Positions 25,573 through 37,601 of a stretch of DNA of 64,000 nt are shown here, one piece after another. Origin of the DNA: Mansonella perstans (Eukaryota > Nematoda > Chromadorea > Rhabditida > Onchocercidae). Each line of letters starts with the position of its first letter. Within the stretch, counting starts at the first letter, position 1. Where the stretch lies: NCBI GenBank assembly GCA_037074765.1, contig JBAMDO010000580.1, positions 1,178,001 to 1,242,000 on the forward strand, read 5' to 3'. The position numbers and the translations under genes were made by a program. The notes beneath the pieces were generated by a model. It searched no databases and had not been told where the DNA came from. It worked only from the letters and a program-made list of their open reading frames with translations.

Positions 25573-28500
25573 GTGATGCACAGTATTGAGATTCGTAGCC
25601 AAGCGAGATTCCTTTTTCATTCATTGCTTATCACTGCATATCAGTCCATCATCATACTGTCAACATTATCACCTTCATCATCATCTGATCCCGAGACATC
25701 GCATTTGTCAGTTTGCTTTAGTTGTGCTTCTTCTGCATATCTCAGTCTATGGAGTCAGCTCATGCATCATTATTTCCCACCCAAAAATTTCACCGATCGT
25801 TGCTGGGGACCAGATTCCGAAATTGGCACAGTCCCATGTCGCGGTTCATGTTTTATCTTGGTCGAGGAAATCTATGAACGTTGTAAGTTTTTAAACGTAG
25901 TTTAATGCATGTAAACTAAAATTACAAATTATTTCCACTTATCGTTTTTCATCATCTTTTTAAAAAACACTGTACTGATTGGCTGACATTGTAATTTACG
26001 GAAGACTTGTCATCAAAATTTAGATAATATTGATGTTAATAAGACATTAAACAGACTGGTCAGATGTTTGTCATTTCCAAGTTACCCTTCACTATTCAAT
26101 GGCTAGTAAGGTGATTGGTATCTGAAATACTTCTCTCTCTTTCTTCTATATGCATGTTCTTCAACTATTAACAACCTGTTAAAAGAAAGAGCCTATCAAA
26201 AAGTTTTACAGCTATTCACAAACAATATTCCAGGAACAGGCTTCCTCCTACCTTCCAATATATTTGGCTTTGTTGTGTCATTTTGTAATAGTTTGTTATT
26301 TGACTAAAAGGTAACTAATATATGTGACTGCCACTAATTCAGTGTCCTTCCTCTTTCTTCACAAACAACTTTTTTCTATCTTTTCATCTTTATCATACCA
26401 GTTTAAATTCATCCTGGTATATTGCAAATGTTTTTTGATAGGTTGATAATAGCTAAAGAGCATGCATATGGGGGAGAGAGAGAGAAGTATTTCGGATGGT
26501 GCTAAAATATGAAGCAAAGAATTTCTGAAAGCAATCTGGAACAGGCAATATTATTTCAGCGTTATTATCAGTAGATTCTGAGGAGTTGATTAATGAAAGA
26601 GAATAAGAAAAGTGCTTGTTGGAAAATTGCGGCATATCAATAAAGAAAGCATATCAATATATCTTGTTGTATTATATCAGAATATATCAGAATTTAATAT
26701 CAGAATCGATCTTCCTTACAGTACCGTATTCATCAATTGAATAATCTCACTTCAATTATATGATATTAATTTTCAAACTTTGCAAAATTTTCATACATTT
26801 TAAAATTAGAACAATTGCATCTTAGTGACTGAAATTGTAAAAAATGGTAAGAAAATGTTGTTTCAGAACTGCTAACTCATATTATCTTGAATGTTTTTTT
26901 TCAAATGGTAGGTTAATTTTGATGGAAAGATTAGGTATGATAGATGAAGAAAAACAAATTTTAGAAACAAATGATGCGAGTAAATGACAAATATCAGTTC
27001 TTTCTTCTTTGGTCATTTGTTTGATTAATGAAGGAAAGCACAAATTTCTGGTGATAAAGTATGCAATCTGAAAACTCAATTTTCGTAGTTTGTATGAATC
27101 GAATTATTTTGACACTTTAATTTCTAACTAAAAGAAGAAAAAGCTGATAATGCATTCAATGCAAGGAATGATTGCTTCCAATACATCCTTTTAATCCTTT
27201 TTTCCTCTTTTTATTCTTCTCTTCATTTTCTCTGTAAATTTATGTCACGTATTATTATTCAAAACAGATCTCTTCATCTACTGAGAGAAGAAAAGAAACG
27301 AAGGAATTTTTTGTTTCTTAATACATTTTTTTATTTGTGGAAATCTTTTTTCTTCCCTTCATTGAAATATAACTTTACCCAAAAAAAAAAATCAAGAAAT
27401 CTGCAAATTTGCATAAAATTCAATAAAGTGTGAAAAGGATTCTTTTCGAGAAGATTATGCAAATGTAAAGAGGGCTTCTTAATCATAGGAGATAGCTGTA
27501 AACTACCTTTGGCCTAATTTGCTACAGCGTAGTTTTCTGCTTATTCAGCATTTGCTATTATTTTAGGAAAGATTAATAAGTTTATCTTATTGATGAATTT
27601 AAATTTGTTGAAAAAATTTTGCACGTTTTTATTATATTTTGGCACTTTTTCCATCCACATAGTTAGTTAACCAAAATTTCATTTAAGAAGTATCTTTCAC
27701 TTAAAATTCCCACGGGCAATTTTATGAATATGAATTGGTACATATTTCATTCCTCAAACAACATATATTTATTTCTTTATATTTTGCATTTATATAAACA
27801 ATGTGTACTATGAAAGTCCTATGTTTTTAATGTTGATATGCTTCACACACCTGCTGTGAAAGTTTTATGCTTTGAAAAATGGCGGGACTTTTGTGAGAAG
27901 TAAGATCATTACTGATTTTTAGGATTGTAGAGATCATGACTCGAAATCTTATGCAATTTTTTCTTTTAAATTTTCCTCTAATTTGTGCCGTTGCTTGGTT
28001 ATTTTTCGGTTTATTGTAAATTAATTTGTCAACATGTCATATGTTGGTACTGATGAGTCTTGAAAATATTTCTGGAAATTCCAACTGTTAAATCAACAAT
28101 ATTCTGCATTAATCGTTAGCGTTATTTTGATAACGCAATTGGAATGTAAATTATTTGTTTACAATTTGTATATTTGCATAAAATTAATCTGCGTTATCAA
28201 TACTTCATAGTCTCTGATTTTGCTTCCGGCCGCTAATTTATTGAACAGAGTTGGACCTAAACTGAGAGAGGTATTTTTCTTATTTTTTTCGTTCTGCCAG
28301 ATATTTGTTTTTCTCAAAAACTGCTCATGTTTGGTTTCTTAACTTTTTTGCATTGTTTAGAAAGATAAAACAGTCAGGCAAAAGCAGTAAAAATGTTATC
28401 TCAAAGTGACTACTCAAGTTCAAAAACTACCAAGTATTCAGCTTATTCAACTTTTTCTGGATCACTAATACCATATCAATTCAATTTGTTTTCCCATCAA

Positions 28501-29950
28501 AGTTATAAAATGTGTGATACTTGCTGCATTATCAGATATTACATTATCAAATCCTGTCTTTGCAGTAAATTTTTTATTATTTAAAGTTTTTTTATCTGAA
28601 AAAATCTCATTTCAAGAATCGATAAAAATTAATTCTTATGGAAGAAAATCATGGGATTTTAATGGGCGTTTCAGTAATCTCCAGAAGCTTCTAAAATCTT
28701 TTGGCTTTTTGAATAACTAATTAGATTTCAGAGACATTCAGCTATTTAATTATTCTGCTATTAAACGAGGGACAATGCATTATATGATGTATAATATGAT
28801 GTATGGCATATTATGTCCGCTTTATTGCAAGAATAATTTTTTTCGTATTAAGAGTTTTAAGTCTTGTAAAAAAAAAAATTTCTGGCAGCAATGAAGTTTT
28901 TGAAAAAACTGATTGAAACGATGTATTTCCCTAGTCTTAATTAATATTTTTATTTAATCATAGCTCCAAACATTTATTGAATTTTATTTCTATACAAATA
29001 CTTAGAATTTAACGCCTTTAAAAAGTACTTCACTTAGCTGATACTTGTTATTTCACATACTACACTATGAATGCGTTTATTATTTAAGATGCAAATTAAT
29101 AAGAATTGTTGATATGCATTATAATTAGCGAATTGCCATTAAAATTGCAATCCTAGTATTTTAAAGATTCTAATTGTCGAAGTCTTTAAGAGCAATGATT
29201 TATTGCCAACTAATGTTTTCTCTAAATCAGTATTTCCTCTAAATCAGAGTTTTCTATTTTAATTTTAACAAATCATCGTAAATTTATACCATTTTAATTG
29301 ATACAACTTGTAGTTTCAACGCATGCAGTGATGCGTGGTTGCGTGAATCGATTTCTGTTGTTTGGTCTCGATCAGGACGTCCGTGATGCACTAACTAATA
29401 AATCGGAATGCCGTACAACTGATCGACGTTTACTTCACCTCGTGGCGCTCACTCCACAAACTGACCTCGTATAACTTTTGGAACTTAATAAGTGATAAAA
29501 CACGAGTGAATAAGAAGGCTTGATCTTTATTTTACTATAAACATTTCTCCAAAGATTTTGAGCTAAATTAAAAAGAGCGATAAGAGATGATTTATGGTGA
29601 TCTAAATATTGATTTAAAAGATTTGCTGTAATCACCATCTTATCAGTTGATATCAAAAAAATTTGGATGACTAAAGTAAAATAACATGAGAAGAGGAAAA
29701 TGGTAAGAACAGATAATGTTTAAGATGTCTTTATTTTTTTTCACTATCAATTCATATATCATATTCTCATTGTAACATAATTCTTCCTGATTTCCAGGTG
29801 ATGATGTGCTCATGTATCGGTTCACTATGCAATTATGCCAACATGGATCACGCCCTGTCAACTGCTTTTCCTTCTGGATGCAACGGATTCTTTCTGATCC
29901 TTATGCTAATTTTTTATTTCACTATGCATTCCTTCATGCTACCTTCTTAA
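25573..29950 (+). CDS. Ly-6-like (three-finger) secreted protein, probably GPI-anchored
   Basis: Three exons, 25573-25882, 29314-29468 and 29798-29950, with matching phases; 205 residues. A hydrophobic N-terminal stretch (FLFHSLLITAYQSIIILSTL) fits a signal peptide. The mature part has ten cysteines in a Ly-6/uPAR-type order: CFSC, DRCWG, VPCRGSC, MRGC, SEC, CSC and the closing LCN. The text around them (PPKNFTDRCWGP, MRGCVNRFLL) is typical of a nematode Ly-6-like family. The end is hydrophobic (FFLILMLIFYFTMHSFML) after a Ser/Gly-containing stretch, as in GPI-anchored proteins. Related worm proteins act as cell-surface modulators of receptors or channels; the role of this one is unknown. Intron 1 is 3.4 kb. 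The donor GTAAGT at 25883 was chosen over a weaker GT three bases upstream. Confidence 0.82.
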
Positions 29951-31236
29951 TTGGCATTACATGTCATTCTCTGAAAATTCATAAAATCCATAAAAACTAT
30001 GGACATTCTTGACCATTTAATCCAGCTGAAGATGCATATTTTAATATGTGATTTTGCACATCATATCTGTCACTGGTTTACAATAAGTAGTAATTATCAT
30101 TTGCATATTAACATGCTAGCAAAAGTGAGCCTTGGTCAGACAATTTTAAAACGAAGAATTTAAGCTCATGAGAAATCTACTATAAAATTAGAAACATCGA
30201 AACTACCAGCAATGGTTCGATGAAAGTTAAGAAGGGAATTAAAAAAAAACTGACTTTATTTGTATTAAAATATCCCTCAGTATCACATTTAATATTTTTT
30301 TTTATAATCGGCCATAATTAAATAGTGCTCACTTGAAGTGTCAAAAAGCTGATTTTTACTTTTTTCCGAATTTGCTTTTACTGTATCTGTTTAAAAATTC
30401 CAAATGCAATGATCGAATATGCCCTAGTTCCGGTATTTTGAATTTTACAAGAAATTCTCAAATAACTTATGGATGATGCTCATACGAAGTGACATCACTG
30501 CCATAAATGAATTTGCGAATTTGCCTAAAGGTTATATAAATAAGGTTGAGAAGTACGAGCAACTCCATTGATAGTGATGTGATATGTTGGCTGCGGTTGA
30601 CTGTTTCACAGAAATTGCGAGATGGTCGTATATGGCACTGCCAAATTATTGGATACGAAACATACTACAAAATAGGATGCTAAGAATCAGTTATGCTATG
30701 TGTAACAACAATTCGCTTGTTACCAATAATCCTGTTCAGTCGTATTTCACTATATTTATTTTATTCACATGTTCATTGCATTTAACGCTATGCCTCTTCA
30801 ATTGTACAAAAAAAAAGGCAAGTTGAAATATGCGAATAAAACAGTATTTGACTAATTATTTTGGTGATCCAATTACGGCAACAATAATTTTGTTATTTCT
30901 AAAAATAATTTTATTATCGATTCTCTTGCATTTAAAAAAAAAAAAAAGAATGAACGTAAAAAGAAATAATCTTAACAAACATTTCAAGTCAATGGAAAGT
31001 TTCTCTTTCATTGCAAAGAAAACTCAACTGAACCATCTCATTCACACAAAAGATTTGTGGGATAGATTTTTAGGCATGCCAAAAATGTATCACCATTGAT
31101 TCTTAAAAATAACTTGTCCGATACTGCAAATCTACTAATCTGAAAGATATGACAGCTAGAAGTTACTTCAGTCCTACTCAATGGGAGAATACCAACAGCT
31201 TCGGGTTTTTTACAACTGTTATAGTTGGATTTCTAG
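29951..31236. other. Intergenic, no supported gene
   Basis: Between the Ly-6-like gene and the Lys/Glu-rich gene. Open frames at 30584-30826 and 30830-31099 have no domain and no plausible splice to neighbours; the first has a hydrophobic stretch but nothing else to support it. The 5' end of the Lys/Glu-rich gene could lie here. Confidence 0.5.
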
Positions 31237-31296
31237 ATAAGTGCTCTCCCGACACAGCCAACTGCGATACCTCAGGAAAAAAAGTTGGAAAACAAG

Positions 31297-32004
31297 ATGG
31301 AAAAAGGCAGCAAGAAGGATGAAGAAGAAACGCAGAAAGTTGAGGAAAATAAAGATGAAAATAAAAACCAGGAGGAAAAAAAGGCTAGCGAAAAAGAGAA
31401 CAAACAGAAAAGTAAGAAAGAAAACGAAAAAATACAAACAGTAACGAAGGAAAAAGTAGTACAAGAAAAGAAAGAGGTTAAGATTCTTCTAAATACCTAA
31501 ATTGAAAGAGGTGAAAATTCTACTAAATATCTAAATTATGGATCTGAAGCGTGTGCTAACTTCAGATTTTAATGTGAATAATACAGCTAGAAAGGAGGAA
31601 ATGAAAACGATCAGTGAGTTGTAAAAAGTTATAAAGTAATAGAGAATGATTTATAGGATCAGCAAAAAGACTTGAAACCAGATGTGAAAGAGTTGAACCC
31701 AATCGTGACACCTATTTCCGATGATGATGAGGTAATTAATGCTTTCATTTGGATGTTTTTTTTTTTTTTTCTGCTTTTACATTTTATTATTTACTCCAGA
31801 AGAAAACCATTTTTCAGCTGACTGCAAGAACACAGGATAAAACAAAGGTATTGGCACAGGTTTCTGTGAATATTACTCAAGAGGAGAAGAATAAGGTACG
31901 AAAATGATTTTAGATTTTAATTAATTTCATTGCTTTCTACATTCTCATTGCGTTTTTTTTTTCAGAGTACAGAGATTGAAGAAACACAAATAGCCAATGA
32001 TTAA
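31297..32004 (+). CDS. Small Lys/Glu-rich hypothetical protein
   Basis: Four phase-0 exons: 31297-31476 (or from 31237 if the acceptor TTTCTAG is used), 31657-31731, 31818-31895 and 31966-32004. From the ATG at 31297 the protein is 123 residues. The first exon is almost wholly Lys, Glu, Asn and Gln (MEKGSKKDEEETQKVEEN), which predicts a charged helix or disorder. Later exons are less biased (DLKPDVKELNPIVTPISDDD; VLAQVSVNITQEEKNK). No transmembrane segment or domain is visible. Four consecutive clean GT-AG junctions preserving one frame are the main support. The frame stays open upstream of the ATG, so the true N-terminus may be in an earlier exon. I do not recognise the family. Confidence 0.6.
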
Positions 32005-32834
32005 CTTATAATTTCATACCACTGAGAGCTATTTATTATTATTCATGGATTTCATCGTTACAAAATTTTTCTACACATTTGGCGCTTTTGGCTCATTTTG
32101 TCGCAATAATACTACAATAATCGACGATTAAACAACTAGATGGAGATTTTTATTCTTAAAAAGAGAAAAATTTGTCAGTCCATCTTGCGATCAAATTTAT
32201 CAAATTTGAAAACAATCTCGAACACTAAATGTCCAAATGATTTATGTAATAAATACATCTCTCATGTCATGTTGTCCATCTTCAATGGTTATTTTTCTTC
32301 TTACCAAATATTTTTTTTTTAATCTTTGTAATGAAAAAAGTTTTTCTGTTACATAGTTTACACTTTCATATTACATTTTGCATTTACGGTTGGTTTCACT
32401 TTTTTCGAAATTTTATTCGTGCATATTAATACGGTTCAATAAGTTATGATAATATTCGATAAAATGTTGCAATTCAAAAGTAGCAAAATGAAACTTTTAA
32501 GTTTTATATTTAAAAAAAAAAATCAAATATGGACATTATAAAAAAACTTATAAAGCTTAAAAAAAGAAAACAAATATACTAAGCTATTATTGGTTTACTT
32601 TATGAAGAATTTCCTAGCAACAAATTAAACGATAGTTTCAACTTAATCAATGCCATTCATTGCTTGGTTACTCAAATTGCTCAAAGCAGTTGCTTTTATT
32701 CATGTCAGGTTGTTTATATTATTTGTATTTATTAGCCAAAAATTGACAATAAATTATTTTTAATCCGTTCAATGCATTTGTCATGGAATTTTTCGATGAA
32801 TTTATACGACCACGTATCCTTACATAAATTTATA

Positions 32835-32904
32835 GCATCAGTAGTTTAGCGGATAGAATTCCTATTGAGACACCAAATATTTCAAAACGTTCGTTATAAT
32901 ATGC
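32835..32904 (+). pseudogene. tRNA-derived relic (tRNA-Gly-like 5' half)
   Basis: GCATCAGTAGTTTAGCGG at 32835 closely follows the 5' part of eukaryotic tRNA-Gly, with a box A-like TAGTTTAGCGG, then ATAGAATTCC. The rest does not fold: no GCC/UCC/CCC anticodon arm is seen, the box B-like part (GTTCGTTATAA) is poor, and there is no matching 3' acceptor strand. It is best read as a decayed tRNA or the head of a tRNA-derived SINE. Confidence 0.35.
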
Positions 32905-33096
32905 CTTAGTCCACACTGATAGTCGATTGTGATTTGCGTGATTTAGATATGTTCATCAGATTAGAAGTTACGTGGAATTAGTCGGACGTGATAATTTATT
33001 ATAATCAAAGATCATATAAATTTCGAATGAATGAGCTGCAGCAAGTATATATGTTCTTGTTATTAAAAATCGACGATTTTTTTTTTTTTTTCTAAA

Positions 33097-33342
33097 CTAT
33101 GATCTGAACTTTCATTTTTCTTAATTGTGATCTGAACTTTTGTTTTTTTAATTATGAGCTGAACTTTTGTTTTTTCTAAACTATGACCTGAACTTTCATT
33201 TTTTTTAATTGTGATCTGAACTTTTGTTTTTTTAAATTATGAGCTGAACTTTTGTTTTTTTTTAAACTATGACCTGAACTTTTATTTTTTTTAATAATGA
33301 TCTGAACTTTTGTTTTTTTTTTAATTATGACCTGAACTTTTG
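33097..33342. repeat. About 28-bp T-rich minisatellite, roughly nine copies
   Basis: The core ATGA(T/C)CTGAACTTTTGTTT recurs about every 28 bases, separated by T-runs of varying length. The minus-strand open frame over it (Lys/Val/Ile-rich) is a by-product of the repeat. Confidence 0.85.
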
Positions 33343-34193
33343 ATGTCTCATATCTTAAAACCGTTTTCAAGAATGTACTAATCAATTCCTAATTGACGGA
33401 ATGTAGAATCGAGATTGTAAGAGAAGGAAGCTAGAAAAGTCTCCAAGAAACAAAGTTTCAGGTTATAATTAAAAGTTTCAGGTCATAATTTTTTTTTTTC
33501 AATTTTCCATTCAGTTTTAATGAAAAATTTGTGGCAGGCGACAAATTTAAAATTCATCAGCTAATTTAATTTTCGGGACATTTCCAACGATCAAGAAGGT
33601 CATGAGGAAAATGAGTCTTCACAGATGTGTACATTTAGCAGTATTTCATGTAGTCTTTAGCTAGTTTTGAGTGAGTATATATGAAAGAGATAGGGATATT
33701 ATCGGGATTTATGTCAGTTAAAATTTTGATGGAATTTGTTTTGGGCAAGTTATAATGAAATATTGTCCAAAACAGTTCTTATGTCTTTATTGTCGGATCG
33801 TAAGAAATACTCATAATAGCTTCTGCTGATTTACTTGGGTTGTATCATGTTTCGTATGGCAGATAGGATCGGCGACAGAGGCACCATCCTTGTAGTATGA
33901 ACGGAGTATGAGAATGTTTAGAAAGTTTCTTCTACCTTCTTTATACCGAAATAAACATTCTGTAAAGGCGATATTCTCGAATTACAACTGCCATATGAAT
34001 AAACAAATAACAGTGCTTGTAAATAAAGTAACAATTTAACAGTTGAAATAATATATTGGTTACTGGCTTTAGGAAGTAACTAACGAGTGATTAATATTAA
34101 GTAAATTTCGTTTTCAAGTTGAAAAGAAATCACAAATAATGAAATTTAATAATGCTCTTTATTTCAGTTATTATTTACTCAGCTTTGCGTGTT

Positions 34194-36401
34194 ATGACGA
34201 ATCGGATGAACGCAGCCGTACAAATTTCGGGTTTAAGGACACCGACACGTTGTATGTTTTCTTTTAAAAGTGCTAGTACTAGAAGTGCATAATATGTATA
34301 AGCTAGCTAAGCTTGCTTACATTTATAAAAGTTGTAAAATAATCTAAAATTGGAAACGATATAAAATTATGTGATACGATGGTTGAATGTCAGCTGAAGA
34401 TGCTTCGCCACAACAGCCACGTCGTCTTGAAGTGGTTTCGAAGCAAGCAACCAAGGTGACTGCTATCTCTACTCGTTTGGAATGGAAGATTGACCAGGTA
34501 ATCTCAGTGTTTGATTTTGTATTCTAGATATTGCATATGTAGTTCAGGAATAGGCTTATAAGTTTCATCAGTTATTGTTGTTGAATCTGATCTTTGTTTT
34601 TTTTCAGTTTGAAAAGCTGATGAAATTGTTCAAAAATGGACATAATTTAATCAGTAAACAATTTGGATGTCCGCAAGCACCAACAGTTACTTGGGAATTG
34701 CACGTCTACCCTAATGGGAAACGTGAGGAAGATGTTGGCAATGTTTCATTCTTTTTGCGACAAGTGGGCTTGCAGGTAATTAGCGCTGCGATTCTTTTGA
34801 GAACACCTCTATGCATTAAATATGCCACAATGCCATAATTATTGGGAAATATGCTTTATTTTACAGCAGCTTTGTTATGTTTTTAGCGTGGCGAAGATCC
34901 CATAATGACGGAGTTTCAAATTTACGCTTTGGATGCGAATTCATTAAGGGTTAGCGTGTGTAGAGATACCAAAGATTTTACCAATCAGCAAGGTCGCGGG
35001 AAATTTCAGGTTTGTTATTCAGTAGGATAATGATTTGAGTTTACGAGAAAGAGAAAGTAGAAGATATCTGCATAATTAAATGTTAGAAATGTGTAGAAGT
35101 CTGTATGGATTGTGAACAATTACTCAACTTTCAGATTAATTGAGTCCATAAGATTTTTGCAACCAAAAATTTCCTTTCAAAATTAATGATCTGTACATTC
35201 ATAGGTTTCGCGAGATAAAATGATGGCAGCATTAAAGGCAGACGGAGCTTTACTTCTAATTTGCGAGGTTGAATATTTTCCGCCTGGATCAAAAATTAGT
35301 GTTGAACAAGCGGTGGAAGCAGAACCTCTGGATGATTTTGATGAAAAGAACGAAGTTTCGATAAGAGATTCTCTTAAAGAAATGCTGGACAGTGAGCTGT
35401 TTGCAGATTGCACTATTAAGGTACGTTTAGCTCTCTTAGTTCACATTTTAAGTAGTTAATTTTGTCTTTTTCATTGGGGCAACGGAATTTCCAAGAAATG
35501 CGTAGGTCTTGTCTGCACTATGATTTGATAATTTATTACAATATGCAGGTTGGTAATAAGACGCTCAAAGCTCATCGGTGCATATTAGGACAACATAGTG
35601 AAGTATTCCGGTCAATGTTTGCCCAAGAATCAATGTTGGAAGCTCAGAAAGGAATTATTGATATTCAGGATTCAAGGTTTGAACCTGTAAGTAACAATAA
35701 CTCATTTCCAATGTTCGTTGTATACTGAAATAGTCTCTCAGTCAAGTGATTTATCGTCATGGAAATCATATCGAATTTAAGGTGCGAGCTATGGTGGACT
35801 ACATATACACAGGTTCAACAGATCTTGTAGAAGGGTATGCAGAAGATGTTTTGGCGATAGCTGATAAATATGCCATTCTGCCTCTTAAGGAACAGTGCGA
35901 ACGATATCTTTCAACTACTATTAACTGTAAAAACGTTGCCTCTACCGCAGTGTTTGCTGATACTTATTCGGCTTCGATACTTAAACAAGTTAGATCATAT
36001 ACTAATATCTTTCATTTAAGTCATAAAATTTATCATCACTTATCTTACATAAGTAGTTAATTATTTTGAAATGTAGAACATGTTCCTTTTAGTTCAGTAA
36101 ACAAGATTTGCGTCTTCAAAGTTAAATAAATTGTTATTTCTTATAGGCATGTACGAAATATATGTCACTACATCACCGAGATGTCCTACGATCGGCAGAA
36201 TGGAAACAGATGAAGAGGGAAAGATCAGAGTTGGCAAACGATCTTCTGGAATCAGTGTTAGTCGGTGATGGTGTTACAAATTCCGGAGATTTTAGTTACA
36301 GCGGTAGCGACGAAAGCAGTTCGACGGGTTCTGGTAATGTTTTGGTAAATGATAACCGACCACCACTTCGAAAACGTGTACGACGAGCTGCTATCAGATA
36401 A
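34194..36401 (+). CDS. bath-43: MATH-BTB protein (BATH-43/SPOP-like CUL3 adaptor)
   Basis: Exons 34194-34251, 34394-34497, 34608-34775, 34887-35009, 35205-35420, 35549-35686, 35782-35988, 36147-36401; phases agree, 422 residues. An N-terminal MATH domain (LEWKIDQFEKLMKL, WELHVYPNGKREED, VSFFLRQVGLQRGEDPIMTE, SVCRDTKDFTNQQGRGKFQV) is followed by a BTB domain (LFADCTIKVGNKTLKAHRCI, MVDYIYTGSTDL) and a BACK-like helical part. The tail is Ser/Asp-rich and ends in a basic run (PLRKRVRRAAIR) that could serve nuclear import. Family members recruit MATH-bound substrates to CUL3 ubiquitin ligase. The sequence looks closest to C. elegans BATH-43 from memory, which needs a tree. The first exon was added because its donor GTATGT joins in frame to the acceptor at 34393; an internal ATG at 34387 would give a shorter start. 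Confidence 0.88.
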
Positions 36402-37601
36402 AGTTTTTGTGGAGACGTACTGGACGTATTTCATTGTTTATTGGTCATTGGTTGGAGGAGAGGTGTATTTTGAATAGTAACAACCTTGTATCGTTCTGGT
36501 TAACCCATCAGTTCTGGAATAATATGAATATATTGCTGTTAATATCTGTGTTCATTAAACTTTATTATGCTTTTTTCTGAAAATAAATTCTGGTCGTGTT
36601 GACAATACATAACCCGATTTGGTAGGCCAATTTTAACAAGTCTCACAATATTTTGCTGTTTAACTGCATCAAAATTTTTAGGAATTCTGTTAGCTTGAAT
36701 CTTAGATATTTAAAATTGTCATAATTCTGTTTGTATTTTTATGAAAGCTAAATAATTTCACTGCAGTGATTGCAGCTTAAATTTGTCTATTTGTCAGTCA
36801 CCGTTGCCTTTGTGTTGGCTGATTAACCGTTTAATTATTCGTTAGATTTGAATTTGTTGCGTATCTCAATTTTTTTGAAACTTGTTTCAATTTGATATTC
36901 TTAGTTAATGTATTTTCCATTTTTGCAGTTTTTGTTAACTGTATAACTTTTATTAAGCCCACCACAGCATGTCTTTTCACCGTCTGTGAAATATTATTTC
37001 ACTGCATTTTTTTCATTTCATCAAACAATATAGCATTAAGAATTTTTAATTGATCCAGTTTGATTTAGTACTTTGCTACTTTATCAGTTATCATCTGGTA
37101 CAATTACATTTATGACTGACAACATTTAGAATTTTACAGATTGTGTTTCGAGATTGAACATTTTAGTTTCTTTAAATTATATTATATATCTTCACTGTTA
37201 GTCGCTGTTCATTTTTTTTGGCACATGCTTTCTCTTTTGCTTTTCAGTTTTTTTCTGTTTTGTATAAAGTATGTTTTGATATTATTTTTAATATCATTAT
37301 TTTTAGAGGATTATAAGTGCCATTGCTGCTTGCAAAACATTTTATTGATCAGGATTATCGATGTCCATTGTAATTCTTGTTATTGCAAACATGCAATATT
37401 AAGGCAAATATGATTGTGACAGAAACTTCTCTTGTAATTTATTTCAAAATTATCAATAATAGTCAGAACTTTGGAGGTTTGGGTCATGTGAAGCGTTAAC
37501 AACGATTAAGTTAATGAAACTTAGACATAATGTTGTTGGTTATATTATTTGAATAAACTAGAAGTGTCAACAAGTATCATTGTTTGAGATGTAACTTTTA
37601 A
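36402..37601. other. Intergenic, no supported gene
   Basis: 1.2 kb of T-rich DNA between the MATH-BTB and 5-phosphatase genes, both on the plus strand. It contains the MATH-BTB 3' UTR, with an AATAAA-like signal near 36582. The open frame at 37141-37413 is hydrophobic and unsupported. Confidence 0.55.

Larger units (their letters stand above)
32005..34193. other. Intergenic with a tRNA-like relic and a T-rich minisatellite
   Basis: About 2.2 kb without a supported gene. It carries the tRNA-like fragment at 32.84 kb, the repeat array at 33.10-33.34 kb and, near 33.46-33.50 kb, two diverged copies of that array's core in the opposite orientation (AAAGTTTCAGGTCATAATT). Confidence 0.6.

Noticed and set aside
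30584..31099. Two plus-strand frames before the Lys/Glu-rich gene
   Set aside because: No domain, no conserved look, no compatible splice to downstream exons.
31219..31464. Phe/Leu-rich minus-strand frame
   Set aside because: Antisense shadow of the Lys/Glu-rich exon.
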